Shown here piece after piece: positions 46,531 to 57,307 of a stretch of DNA of 64,000 bases. A program made the translations under genes and the position numbers. Under the pieces are notes generated by a model, which was not told the origin of the DNA, did not search any database, and saw only the letters and a list, made by a program, of their open reading frames with translations. The stretch's first letter is position 1. Each line of letters begins with the position of its first letter. The DNA is taken from contig NC_135384.1 of NCBI RefSeq assembly GCF_049243985.1, positions 12,892,501 through 12,956,500 on the forward strand. Direction: 5' to 3'. Origin of the DNA: Paroedura picta. Its lineage: Eukaryota > Chordata > Lepidosauria > Squamata > Gekkonidae.

Positions 46531-46649
46531 GAAACTCCCATAGCCATTTTGAATTTGGTGACCAATCTTCCTATTTATTTGTTTGTTTGTTCATTATATT
46601 TATACTAGATATTAAGCCCGCTGTGGCCAAAATACAGCGGGCCCTAGCA

Positions 46650-46915
46650 TGATGGGTGGGTGGAGGGATGGGGCGAAGGAAAGAGGAAAAGGAGAAAGAG
46701 AGACAGAAAGACAGAAAGAAAGGGAGGAAGATAGAGACAGAAGAAGAGGCAGAGAAACAGGTAGCCAGAAAGAGGCAGATGGAAGAGAGGGAGGAAGGGA
46801 GAAAGGGAAAAACAAAGAGAATGCTGAGAGGAAGGGAAGGAAAGGGCAAAGGGAATGCTGGGAGGAAGGAAAGGGCAAAGGGAATGCTGGGAGGAAGGGA
46901 GGAACAGAGGAAGGT
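46650..46915. repeat. Purine-rich GA tract inside Helitron
   Basis: Nearly all A and G on the + strand (AGAGGAAAAGGAGAAAGAG). Explains the long Glu/Lys/Arg open frames here. Confidence 0.85.
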
Positions 46916-46924
46916 AGGTGGCCT

Positions 46925-47640
46925 TGGGACCTTCTGCTGGGCCCAGGGGCAGGCTCGGCTGCTCCAGGGCCCGGCAGAAGGCTCGGGAAGGTGGCGTCAG
47001 GCTTTGAGGCCTACTGCCGGGCCGAGGAGCAGTCTCAGCTGTCCCAGGGCCCGGCAGAGGGCTCGGGACGGGGGCGGTGGGCTTCGCGGCCTACTGCCAG
47101 GCCTAGGAGCAGGCTCGGCTGCTCCAGGGCCCGGCAGAGGGCTCGGGACGGGGGCGGTGGGCTCCGCGGCCTACTGCCAGGCCTAGGAGCAGTCTCGGCT
47201 GCCCCAGGGCCCGGCAGAGGGCTCGGGACGGGGGCGGTGGGCTCCGCGGCCTACTGCCAGGCCTAGGAGCAGGCTCGGCTGCTCCAGGGCCCGGCAGAGG
47301 GCTCGGGACGGGGGCGTGGGCTCCGCGGCCTACTGCCAGGCCTAGGAGCAGGCTCGGCTTCTCCAGGGCCCGGCAGAGGGCTCGGGACGGGGGCGGTGGG
47401 CTCCGCGGCCTACTGCCAGGCCTAGGAGCAGGCTCGGCTTCTCCAGGGCCCGGCAGAAGGCTCGGGACGGGGGCGGTGGGCTCCGCGGCCTACTGCCAGG
47501 CCTAGGAGCAGGCTCGGCTGCTCCAGGGCCCGGCAGAAGGCTCGGGACTTCGGGAGTGGGCTTTGTGGCCTTCTGGCGGGCCCAAGGGCAGGCGAGCCTG
47601 CCCCAGGGCTCGGCAGAAGGCTCCCTGGGTGAGGGGAAGC
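46925..47640. repeat. 80-bp GC-rich minisatellite
   Basis: About nine units; CCGGCAGA recurs at 46971, 47051, 47131, 47211, 47291, then 47370, 47450, 47530. Units contain GGGACGGGGGCGGTGGGCT and GCCAGGCCTAGGAGCAG. The end units are more diverged than the middle ones. Confidence 0.93.
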
Positions 47641-47862
47641 CGGCCGGAGGACTTACCGCTGGGGAAGGCTTCTTACTCTGAGCGGCAACTCCCCGGCTGG
47701 CCCAGGCGAGTGACACTCGGAGGGCCCAATCAGGAGCCGCTTCGCGGCTCCTGATTGGGCCCTCCGAGTTTTTATCCCGGACAGGGCCCGCCCTAACTCC
47801 TCCCCACTTGCCCTTACTCCTTTATTCCTCCCGCTCCTCTGGAGCGGGGGGAGGGTTAAAGA

Positions 47863-50010
47863 TACTGCTCTTCCCATGTGGTTCAGGATGGTTTACAGAG
47901 ACCTTGCAAAATATAAAACAAGGCTCAGTAATAACAGCAGGATAACAACAGCAGTAACACTAACATTCACAATTAACTGGATCCCATAGGTTGGTCAGCT
48001 TTATTAGCACGTTCCCATTCTCTGTTCTGGAATAATATGTCAAGTTTTATCAGTATCTGAAAAAAAAGTAATGCATTTGACCTGGAATTGTGGCTATGGT
48101 TATTTAGGAACCCTGTAGTGGTAATTACCATTGTGAACAACTTGCATTTCTACCCTCATACCCAGAACATCTACAATCAGTTTTAAAGTAGCCCGAGCAC
48201 TGTGCTTATATAATGACCTTTCCATACAAAGTAAGGTAAGCCTAGTAGGCCTTTCCTCCAGAATGAGAATTGATTCTTCATGACCAATTATGCACACAAG
48301 GGATAAACTGGGCCAGTGTTCATGTATCAGTGGGGCAAATACCTGCAGATACATGATGTCAACATCAGCCTGGCTCCCTCCCGGCCTGCTCCCGCTTAAG
48401 GACTTTCTCAACACGGATGCCATCAGCACCCATGCCATGCCAGGCCCATGCATACAGGGAAGAACTGGGCCATCTATGCTCAGCTCCTTCCCCGCCTATG
48501 GTGTCTCAGCAGAGATACAAAACATCCTGTTCAGTTTCATGGCATCGTGGAGCCAAATAGGGCATTTGTTGACCCCTCCCCCAATGTTGGGATAGCATTG
48601 CCACAATACCCCACCCTCGTGCAGGGACAATCCCCATTGCAGTGCAGCAGAACCTGTCTGCCACAGAGTTGTGCATGCACAACTCCAGGGTGGCCCATGT
48701 GCACCAGGGGATTTCGTCCCCTGTGCATACACAGGAAGCAGTGGGGCATGCTGGCCCACTGCATGGAACCACCCATGGACCAATGTCCATGTTTGCCTAG
48801 TGGGTAGTTTTTAAGTCCTCTTCAACTGGAACCTAGTACTGAGAAATGTGATGGTTTGAGGTTCCACAGGATATGGTTGAAGAATCTAAAATCATCCGTT
48901 ATCAACCAAATTGGTTCTGTTTCCTCTGGAAGAAACTCTACCTTGTGCATATTGAGACATGGGATCCTTCTTGCCTGGTAAACCTTCATTTTAACGTTTC
49001 AAAAACCATTTGTGGTTCTCTGCTGGAAAAAGAAATCTAAAAATGTCCAGTGAAGGAAATAGAATTGCTCGAGATGTTTCTCCCAAATCAATATTTAAAG
49101 CTTGTTTAGGGATTTATCTTGTTTAGGGATTTCAATTTTGAGTCCTAACTATCCTAGATAATTTTTTTGGATATCTGAAACCAGGGTACATTTCCTCACT
49201 GTTTACAATATACCAGTGAATGTTGACAGTCATATCTAGCTGATGCCAATATTTCCCTGAATGTTTTTGCAATCACAAATGTATTTGGTTTTGACAACAT
49301 TTGACTGTGAATGTTGCCATAGGAATTACTCGAGGGGTGGAGGAGAATCTAAGACTAATTTCTTCTTGGTGCAAAAGATACCATTGTTAAGTCTGAAAAG
49401 TTTAATTCCCCCATTTCTGCAACTAATGGCTTTGAACATGCCTGATTTAGGAATGCATATCTGTAGGACTGGCTTAATTTGCCCCTGAGGGGTACATATG
49501 CCTTCTTTGGTATTAGTTCAAGCTCCATCATTAACTCCAGTAGGATTTCAATGAAGCAAGTTTATAACTTCTTAATCCTTCCAATAATTGTAGCGTATCA
49601 CTTAAAATGACACCTCGAAGGATACTTCTCTTTCTGAATCTGAATCTTCTTATCCTCTGATTCCTCTTAACTTTTTTCCCAAATGCTTAACACATGGAAT
49701 GCTGAACAACCCCAAATTCTGCAAAACATAAAGAAGTCTAAAAGACTACAACATGGCATAGAACATATTGTGTGATCCTGCTAAATTGGAAATATTTGAT
49801 TTTTTTTTCAATGTTGCAATTTCTGATGGAAAGAAATCAGGATACTAAGTGTTCCATTGACAGCATTCTTGGGATATATTTCAACATCTCTAAAAATGTG
49901 AGTTGCTTTCCTTTTGCTTTTTTGCTGCCTAGGACAGCTTTTGACTGGAAAGCAGGAAAATACAGGAAGAGAGCATGAAGGAGGAAGCTTGGCATGGATG
50001 CAGAATTTCT
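47863..50010. other. Older copy of the intergenic block
   Basis: 48000-50010 is homologous to 19672-21420 and 32812-34575, lacks their CR1, and is clearly more diverged. No gene recognised. Confidence 0.5.
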
Positions 50011-50185
50011 AGAAACTTTAGAAACCATGGGAGAAAGATGTTTAGAGAAAGACTGAAATGTATGTGATATGAATCTTGACCAGTGTTGCTGCTTTAGAAA
50101 CATAAAGGGCATAATTTATGATTTAGCATAATTTGGATTAGCTGACATCGGAAACAAAAGAGTATATAGACCTTAATACACCTTG

Positions 50186-50572
50186 AGAGCCAGCTTGGTG
50201 TAGTGGTTAGGAGTGTGGACTTCTAATCTCCCCCACATGCAGCCAGCTGGGTTCGCCATGGCACTGATAAAGCTGTTCTGACTGAGCAGTGATATCAGGG
50301 CTCTCTCAGACCATTTATGCACGGGAGGTTTCATGCCAGGCTGCAGGCTGGAGATTTAGTCGTGGCAGGTTGCCCCACCTCTTCCTGCACCCATATGGGG
50401 GAGCATTTGACCTGGTGCACCTCATCCGCCCTCAATTTGTGCTCCTGCATGGGAACTGGGGCAGTAAAGTTCCCAGTGCATAAACGGTCTCAGTCTCACC
50501 CACCTCACAGGGTGTCTGTTGTCAGGAAAGGGAAGGCAATTGCAAGCTGCTTACAATGAATTTCATGGGTAG
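50186..50572 (+). mobile_element. tRNA-headed SINE (second family) split by MITE copy D
   Basis: GAGAGCCAGCTTGGTGTAGT to 50309, then MITE, then CCACCTCACAGGGTGTCTGT and GCAAGCTGCTTACAATG. Removing the MITE restores a normal SINE. Confidence 0.82.
50310..50488 (-). mobile_element. 179-bp MITE-like element, copy D, nested in a SINE
   Basis: Opposite orientation to the other copies. It splits a tRNA-headed SINE and is flanked by CTCAG on both sides, which defines its ends and suggests a 5-bp target duplication. Confidence 0.82.
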
Positions 50573-50875
50573 AAACACGTAATGATTAGGTGTTAGTGGA
50601 TCAACTAAAGTTAGTGCAATCCACTAACCCCAAATCATTATGTATTTCTACCCATGAAGTTCATTCTACCCATGAAGTTCATTGTAACTCTCCTTGGGCA
50701 AAAAATCCTAACTTTAATTAAACAGTGATTGGGCTGAGATTGAGAAAGAGTTAGCGGGGTTCTAGTGGAAACCTTGATGCAATATAGTGGAAGACTTGAC
50801 TCAGTATGCAATAGCAGTGAAGAATTGCCATATTGATAATTGTTGGGAAATTATCTGAAAATAAAGTGGTGAATG

Positions 50876-51175
50876 TTATAATGCCTCTATACATGTGCAG
50901 CTTCATTTAGAATGCTGTATATAGTTCTGCTCGCCTAATCTCCAAAAGGATATTGTGAGGTTGAAATAAAGTACAGAAGAAGGTAATCAAAGTGATTAAG
51001 TGTTTGGACCAACTTTTCTAGGAGTCAAGTCTAAATGTCTGGGACACTGACATTTAGGGACAGGGAGACATGATAGAGGTTCATAAAATTTGGGCTGATC
51101 CTGCGTTGAGCAGGGGGTTGGACTAGATGGCCTGTATGGCCCCTTCCAACTATGATTCTATGATTCTAAAATTAC
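50876..51175 (+). mobile_element. CR1 LINE 3' end
   Basis: Degraded CR1 C-terminal region, then GGGTTGGACTAGATGGCC and CTATGATTCTATGATTC. Confidence 0.8.
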
Positions 51176-51549
51176 TCATGGGATAGAAATATTAGATAAA
51201 CAGAATGTTTTCTCCCTGTCTCCTAATACTATAACTTGGAGGCATCCAGTAGAGCTGGTGAGCAATAGATTCACAGGGCATTTTTGTCATGCTACTCATT
51301 GATAACTGGCACCTTTTCCAAGGATCTTCCTGATCCCTAATTTATCTTCTTTTAGATGCTTAACTAAAGCCCGTATTTTTACCCAGGCTTGCAATGAGGG
51401 GTTCAAGTGGGTAGCCATGTTGGTCTGAAGCCGCACAATAAAATATGAGTCCAATATTGGATTCATGTTTTGTTTTAATGAAAAGGTTATCTTACCAGCT
51501 TTTAAATGATCTGCTCTGTTTTATGGATATTTTTTGCAGTTTGTGTTGT

Positions 51550-51620
51550 TTAATGGCTTGTTTTTATACTGTGTCTTTTAATAGTAAGCTGCCTTGAGCA
51601 GGACTTTAAATAAATAAAGT
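51550..51620 (+). mobile_element. Retroposon 3' tail
   Basis: TAGTAAGCTGCCTTGAGCAG followed by TAAATAAATAAA. Family uncertain. Confidence 0.4.
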
Positions 51621-51792
51621 GATTGTTCAACATGAACATAAACCTATCGTCCTAACTAGAAACAACCTCACAAGACAGCAATTTGCCCTGTCAGGCAACC
51701 ACACAGGTTCTGATAGAGGACTTATATGTTTTCTAGTCCTCTACCCCTCCAGGTCTGCCCTCTCTACCATAAGTGCTTGCATATTGCCTTAT

Positions 51793-51935
51793 AGAATCAT
51801 AGAATCATAGAAACATGGAGTTGGAAGGGGCCATGCAGGCCATCTAAGCAGGATCAGCCCAAAGCATCCTAAAGCATCCAAGAAAAGTGTGTATCCAACC
51901 TTTGCTTGAAGACTGCCAGTGACATATATTTTCAG
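51793..51935 (-). mobile_element. CR1 LINE 3' end, minus strand
   Basis: TAGAATCATAGAATCATAGA, GGAGTTGGAAGGGGCCATG and CAACCTTTGCTTGAAGACTG, the reverse of the CR1 end at 6280-6455. Confidence 0.85.
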
Positions 51936-52342
51936 TTACACATGGTGAATTCTATGAGTTGGTTCCAAACTGCTTTTCTACTCTCTGGTGCTCTTGAACA
52001 CACAAAAAGACTGTGCCAGGAATCATGGAACACTCAAGGACAAAAGTCATGCGGGATGGTGGTTGATACAATGTGGGATTAGGGGAGAGAGATTGGAAAA
52101 GTTCCTGGGATCCAACCCAATGTCTTTCTATTATGGAAAAACCATGTACAAATCTCAGACTTCTTTCTCTTGTCTTCTATTTTGAGCAAATATAGTTGAG
52201 AGTTCCCATGCCTAACAGCACAGATAACCTTGGATGGGATAATCTGCATTCCTCTCTATGTCTGTCATATTATCTAGAATTTGCAACCTGAGCTGTCTGG
52301 CTTCCATTTGCTCCAAAGTGATTACTTTAGCTGGAGACTGTG

Positions 52343-53311
52343 ATGAAGAACCACACCAGAAGTATATCAGAATTCATCCTTCTGGGATTCTCTGAGGCAG
52401 AGCGGTTTGAATCCCTGATTTTCACTTCATTCTTCATCACCTACACTATTTCACTGGTAAGCAACTTCCTCATTATTACTGTGGTATGGTGTGAGACTAG
52501 CCTGCACAGTCCCATGTACATGTTTATTGCCAACCTCTCCCTTTTAGAGGCTCTTTACACCACTGCAGTTGTCCCTAAAATGCTCGCTGACTTCTTTCGC
52601 CAGAGAAAATCCATTTCTTTCAATAATTGCATCTACCAAGCCTATTTGTACTTCTCCGCAGGTTCCAGTGAATTTTTCCTTCTGGGGGTTATGTCCTTTG
52701 ACCGCTATGTTGCTATATGTAACCCATTGCGGTACACAGCTATAATGAGCACTCGTTTCTGCATGCAACTAATAGTTGTCTCCTGGATGTCAGGTTTCCT
52801 CGCAGTAATGCCTCCTGCCATTTTGATACTACAGCTACCATTCTGTGGGCCCAACATCATCAACCATTTCTTTTGCGATATTGGACCCTTGCTTAAACAC
52901 TCCTGCTTTGATACAAAGAATATTGAGCTGATGAACTTTGCTAATGCAGCCTTCTTCCTCCTAGGCTCCTTGTTGGTGACAGGGGTGTCCTACATGCTCA
53001 TCATTGTGGCAGTCGTTAAGATCCCCTCAGCCAAAGGGCGCCGTAAAGCATTCTCTACCTGTGCTTCACACCTCATGGTGGTAACACTTTTCTATGGCAG
53101 CTCCATTTTTATTTATGTGCAACCCCAAGAAACCCACTCATTGGATATGAACAAATTAGCCAGCATTCTGAATACAGTGGTGACTCCACTGCTGAACCCT
53201 TTCATTTATAGCTTGAGGAACAAGAAAGTCAAGGAGGCCCTGGAATGTGTTGTTAAGAGGATTGTTGGTTCAGTAACTGGCCTGAGAAGTCTGAAATTCA
53301 AAAAGATATAG
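52343..53311 (+). CDS. Olfactory receptor, intact single-exon gene (OR family 6-like)
   Basis: Class A odorant receptor of 322 residues, seven membrane segments, no stop. Landmarks: N-glycosylation site NHT at residues 3-5, HSPMYMFIANLSLLE in TM2, MSFDRYVAICNPLRY at the end of TM3, two-cysteine pattern after TM4 (NHFFCDIGPLLKHSC), KAFSTCASHLMVV at TM6, and PLLNPFIYSLRNKKVKEAL at TM7. It lacks the long second extracellular loop of class I ORs, so it is class II. The LGFSEAERFESL opening and SLLEALYTTAVVPK suggest family 6, but assignment needs a tree. A splice-acceptor-like TGATTACTTTAG ends 13 bp before the ATG, which fits a non-coding first exon upstream, as is common for ORs. Start at 52343 rather than the preceding GTG. 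Confidence 0.95.
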   Translation: MKNHTRSISEFILLGFSEAERFESLIFTSFFITYTISLVSNFLIITVVWCETSLHSPMYMFIANLSLLEALYTTAVVPKMLADFFRQRKSISFNNCIYQAYLYFSAGSSEFFLLGVMSFDRYVAICNPLRYTAIMSTRFCMQLIVVSWMSGFLAVMPPAILILQLPFCGPNIINHFFCDIGPLLKHSCFDTKNIELMNFANAAFFLLGSLLVTGVSYMLIIVAVVKIPSAKGRRKAFSTCASHLMVVTLFYGSSIFIYVQPQETHSLDMNKLASILNTVVTPLLNPFIYSLRNKKVKEALECVVKRIVGSVTGLRSLKFKKI

Positions 53312-53361
53312 TCTGCATTGTGCAGCATTGACAATGAGAACAAATGAAGATTAATTCGGGG

Positions 53362-53691
53362 TAGCCTTTCCCAACATTTTTACCATTGAGAACTCCCTGA
53401 AACATTCTTCAGGCTTCAAGAAACCCTAGAAGTATTGCAATCATGCACAATATGGTTTGGAAGCATATCTGTATACATGACCACCCAGGTCCCTCCCCTT
53501 CCCACCCCTCCAGACCCATCATTGGCCATTTGGGGGAAGGAGTGGGTCAACATTTCCATATATGGTCGTATCACCCAATAAATGTTTAACAATTAATTTT
53601 TTTAATTAATTAACTTCCACCCATTTGAGAAATTCTTCCATAGCTGTCAAGAAACCCTAGAGTTTCATGAAACCCTGGTTGAGAAAGCCAG
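53362..53691 (+). mobile_element. hAT-like small DNA element, complete
   Basis: 330 bp, ends TAGCCTTTCCCAAC and GTTGAGAAAGCCAG (inverted), flanked by ATTCGGGG and ACTTGGGG, an 8-bp target duplication with two changes. 8 bp and YAG...CTR ends point to hAT. No coding. Starts 50 bp after the OR stop and contains an AATAAA at 53577. Confidence 0.72.
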
Positions 53692-54039
53692 ACTTGGGGC
53701 ATGCATAGGGATATGGGACTGAAAAATGCCGGTAACACATTCATGAACAATCTAATTCAGAGTAATATAGTGGACAGAGTGTCATCTTTGACTAGGGAAA
53801 GTCAAATCTCGGCTTAATGTTGGGTGAATCACAGTCTATCTGTCTAAGTTTTAGCTCAAAAATAATTATAAAAATACAAACGAAAAGTTCTCTTTTCTGT
53901 CTTTCTGAGCTCAGTAGAGGTTGAAGATGTCCGAATCAGAAATGCACATTGTCATACATAATATTATTTATTACACATTCACATGAATGTCTTTGCATTT
54001 AAGAACAAGATCTAAGCTAAGATTTAATTCACTTGAAAA

Positions 54040-54326
54040 AAGGTAAAGGTAAAGGTATCCCCTGTGCAAGCACTGAGTCATGTCTGACCCTTGGGGTGAC
54101 GCCCTCTAGCGTTTTCATGGCAGACTCAATATGGGGTGGTTTGCCAGTGCCTTCCCCAGTCATTACCGTTTACCCCCCAGCAAGCTGGGTACTCATTTTA
54201 CCGACCTCAGAAGGATGGAAGGCTGAGTCAACCCTGAGCCGGCTACTGGGATCGAACTCCCAGCCTCATGGGCAGAGCTTTCAGACAACATTTCTGCTGC
54301 CTTACCACTCTGCGCCACAAGAGGCT
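54040..54326 (-). mobile_element. Sauria-type SINE, minus strand
   Basis: AAAGGTAAAGGTATCCCCTG to TGCGCCACAAGAGGCT, full length. Confidence 0.92.
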
Positions 54327-54498
54327 AACCTAACTAATGGTATGATTCAGAAAGCAACTTTTAATGTTGTAGAAAACTTGGAAATACTGATATAAAATTG
54401 AAACTGGTCCTGCCCTAGTAAGTAGTTAAGAATACATTTTCATTTCACAATTAAACATGTTCTCTAAATTTTCACAATTGTTCCCCTAGTAAATAATG

Positions 54499-54527
54499 TC
54501 TTGCCTTGCCTTGCCTTGCCTTGCCTT
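54499..54527. repeat. (CCTTG)n microsatellite
   Basis: Five to six units. Confidence 0.9.
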
Positions 54528-54649
54528 TATTTCTCAATCTTTCTCATTGCTTCCTTTGCACACCTTTGTGTGTGGTTTATGAAAGCTATCCTCAAAGGTA
54601 TTTGAATGGTATAGCAGGGATCCAAACTATAATACTGATGTGTGCTGTA

Positions 54650-55548
54650 TGGGACTAGATCATTCCAGTCTTGGCCAATCTACACTGGCTTCCAATTTAT
54701 TTCCAAGCACAATTCAGGGTGCTGGTTTCAACATTCAGAGATTTTTTTTATTATTTGGGACCAACATAGCTGAATAACCATATACTACCTCATGAACTTG
54801 CGCAACCATTATCTTCAGAGAACCTTCTTCTGGTGCCCCACCTTTTGAGATTGGGCAACTGGAAACCCGAGGGACCACCTTCTCAAGAAATCTCTGGAAC
54901 TTTTTCCCCTGGGAGATTCATCTGTCCCCTTGTGTTGCTGTCTTTTGCCAGCATTTGATGACTGATTTGTTTCATTCCCTCGATGATCCCTCCCTCCTAA
55001 CTATATTTCTTCTGTTTTGTTTGTATGTTAACTATTTTATATATAACTTGACTGAAAACGCTAGATGGCATTACCCCAAGGGTCAGACATAAGCTGGTAC
55101 TTGCACAGGGGATAACTTTACCTTTACCTAAAACTTGCTTCAAATTGGATTGAATGATGATTATTTGTTTTAATCGTTTCACAATGTGTTTTATCATGTA
55201 TCTTTTAACTTGTTGTGCATCTTGGCAGCCCTTCAAAAGGCCTGCAAGAAGGAGCTCTTCCACCAAGTGTATAGTTGAGGCCAGGGTGGGGTCTTGGTGT
55301 TATCATCGGAGGATCCCTCAATGCGTGGTTAGATCAGGACCCTCCCTCCCAGTGAGAGAGAGCTTTTGACCCATGGGCTGAATGTGGGGGGAGAAGATTG
55401 GAACTCTTATCGACCTCCATCTGATTCATGTACTAAGGGGTGTTTTTAGGGGGGTTTATTGTGTTTTTATTGGATTGTTGTAAACCGCTGTGAGATTTTT
55501 GAGAGCAGCAGTATAGAAATGTGAAAATAAATAAATAAATTTTGTAAA
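54650..55548 (+). mobile_element. L2-type LINE 3' region, split by a SINE fragment
   Basis: CATTCCAGTCTTGGCCAATC and CTGGCTTCCAATTTATTTCC read as the L2 HWLP region; later FEIGQLETRGTT-like sequence and a tail TGTAAACCGCTGTGAG ... AAATAAATAAATAAA. A Sauria-type 3' fragment sits at 55055-55129. Confidence 0.65.
55055..55129 (+). mobile_element. Sauria-type SINE, 3' end only
   Basis: GAAAACGCTAGATGGCATTA to GGATAACTTTACCTTTACC. Confidence 0.82.
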
Positions 55549-55549
55549 T

Positions 55550-57083
55550 GAAATAAATATATCTTGTATTATTTAAAATCAAATGAATGTTTGAGATTAG
55601 AAGATTTGGCATGAATGCCTACCATGAAAATATTAACTGTTTCAGACATAATCCTGTATAGGAAGTGTCATTATTTCCTTTTTGAGTCTCCACCCCTTCT
55701 TGTTCTACACACTAGCCCCATAGTGGATATATTTATTAGTAGCCTGAAAACCAAATGAGCAGTTCTGCCTCCTGCTAAAAGAGTTGCATCAATATTTAAC
55801 AAAACAACCTGAGGTGTCAGGCAGAGGTCTTTGACATTACATACAGAATCTAACTGTAGATTCTGAGGATTGGACATTTTGACCTTCTGTATGCAAGCCA
55901 GAGGCACTTCCATTGAGCCCCAGCCCCTCTCTTCTCATTCTCCTCGACCATAGTCTCATGTTCTAGTCACTACATTACAATAAGAAAACTGTGAATTAAG
56001 GGTGAGAGTATGATTGTCCTAAATTCATCCAGCAAACCATTTTAACTTCCATTGGAAAGGGCAAGAGAAGATTTGGCTATAATACCCAAATTTGTTTCAT
56101 CTTGGGGACCACCATGATCAAGTAGAACTTGGTGTCCAATTCTGAAATGCCTCGATTCAGTTTGTAGTGAGTTATGGATGGGTGTGTGTGTTTGTCTGGT
56201 GGCCTCGGCAGATAACCCAACTCCAGGATGCTCCAGTTCCTTTCATTTTTGGCACTGCATCTCCCATGATAGTCCTGGCCAAGTCTGAGGATATTACCTG
56301 TAGTTTCAAGTCAGATATTCCTATACTCACAATCATCTAGGAAGAGGGTGGGTCAGGTAGCACATTTGCCCACTCTGGCCAGGATGCAACTTAAAATCGC
56401 ATCCCTAACTAGAAATTTGGGCGTGATCCTGGATGCCTCACTGCCTATAGAGACACAGGTCACAAGGTCCAAGTATATTTTAGGCTTTATTCTTCAATTG
56501 GAATTCCTGTAAAAGGAGAGTTCTTGATTTTGGGGACTGAACATGGGCTCTGTGAAAACTGAATGTAAGAAAAGAGAAATATCTGCTGAAACTCTCTTGC
56601 TCCTCTCTGTGCACATGTCCTAATTTACTAGTTCTTTTCTTTCAGACTTTTGGCAAAGCTACAGACAAACGTGTTTCCTTTAATGTTTTGTTCAGTGTGA
56701 TGCCACAGGGCACTGTAGCCCTCTGGAGATATCATAGTAAATCCTGCAATTACCTCCCATCATTATGATCAATCCCTCTCCTTGGAAGGCCCAGACAAAT
56801 ATTCTGGAATAATAGTCCAACCCATGAACAAGTTTTGAAGGTGAATAAAAATCCACAAAAAACAATCAGTTTTGGGTAAGGGATGTTTAGAAGCAAAGCT
56901 ACAATCACCTAAGCATTGGGGAAAACAATCTTTACCTTTAAAGCCCCAAATTTCACATTAGTATCTTAGAGCAGTTAAAACCATATGAACGCATGGTGTT
57001 GTAATGAAACTGTTTAGAACAAGGCAGGTGATGGATGATTGTGGGCTAAAGGATTCCATGGAACAGTAGGCTTTTCCTACCAG
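55550..57083. other. V2R-4 5' flank
   Basis: Mostly unrecognised AT-rich sequence with an L2 fragment at 56380-56500 (TRNLGVILDASL). The V2R-4 promoter should be here; no motif named. Confidence 0.4.
56380..56500 (+). mobile_element. L2-type LINE fragment
   Basis: Reads TRNLGVILDASLPIETQVT, the conserved LGVxLDSxLxMexQV region of L2 ORF2. Confidence 0.7.
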
Positions 57084-57307
57084 ATGGCATTCCTCTTGCT
57101 GGTGCTCTTGTTACTGCAATGTCTGCCTCAAGCAAAATGCCAGCCCAAGAAATATACCTGTTCCATGATTGACCCACTCTACATTCCACATGAATATTAT
57201 CTGGCAGGCAACCTTATCATTGGCGGGATGACTTCTCAGCTCTTAACGTATTTTGAAGCGCTGCTGTTTGCAGAAGACCCCAAGAGAAAGCAGGTTGATG
57301 AACCTAT
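57084..57307 (+). CDS. V2R-4 exon 1
   Basis: Strong signal peptide (MAFLLLVLLLLQCLPQAKCQ), then YTCSMIDPLYIPHEYYLAGN and IGGMTSQLLTYFEALLF. Ends ..GAACCTAT|GTAAGG, phase 2. Confidence 0.88.

Larger units (their letters stand above)
46605..47862 (-). mobile_element. Helitron, non-autonomous, same family as 29182-29991
   Basis: On the minus strand it starts TCTTTAACCC, has the shared GGGCGGGCCCTGT(A/C)CGG box and a palindrome (GGAGCCGCGAAGCGGCTCC), and ends with hairpin GCCCGCTGT..ACAGCGGGC, TTAATAT and CTAG between A and T. Holds a purine-rich tract and an 80-bp minisatellite. No transposase gene. Confidence 0.78.

Noticed and set aside
46649-47266. Two overlapping + strand open frames of 205 and 176 residues
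   Set aside because: Products of the purine tract and the 80-bp minisatellite inside a Helitron; no start context or known domain.
46925-47640. Regular repeats resembling a CRISPR array
   Set aside because: The 80-bp units are contiguous without unique spacers, and the genome is animal.
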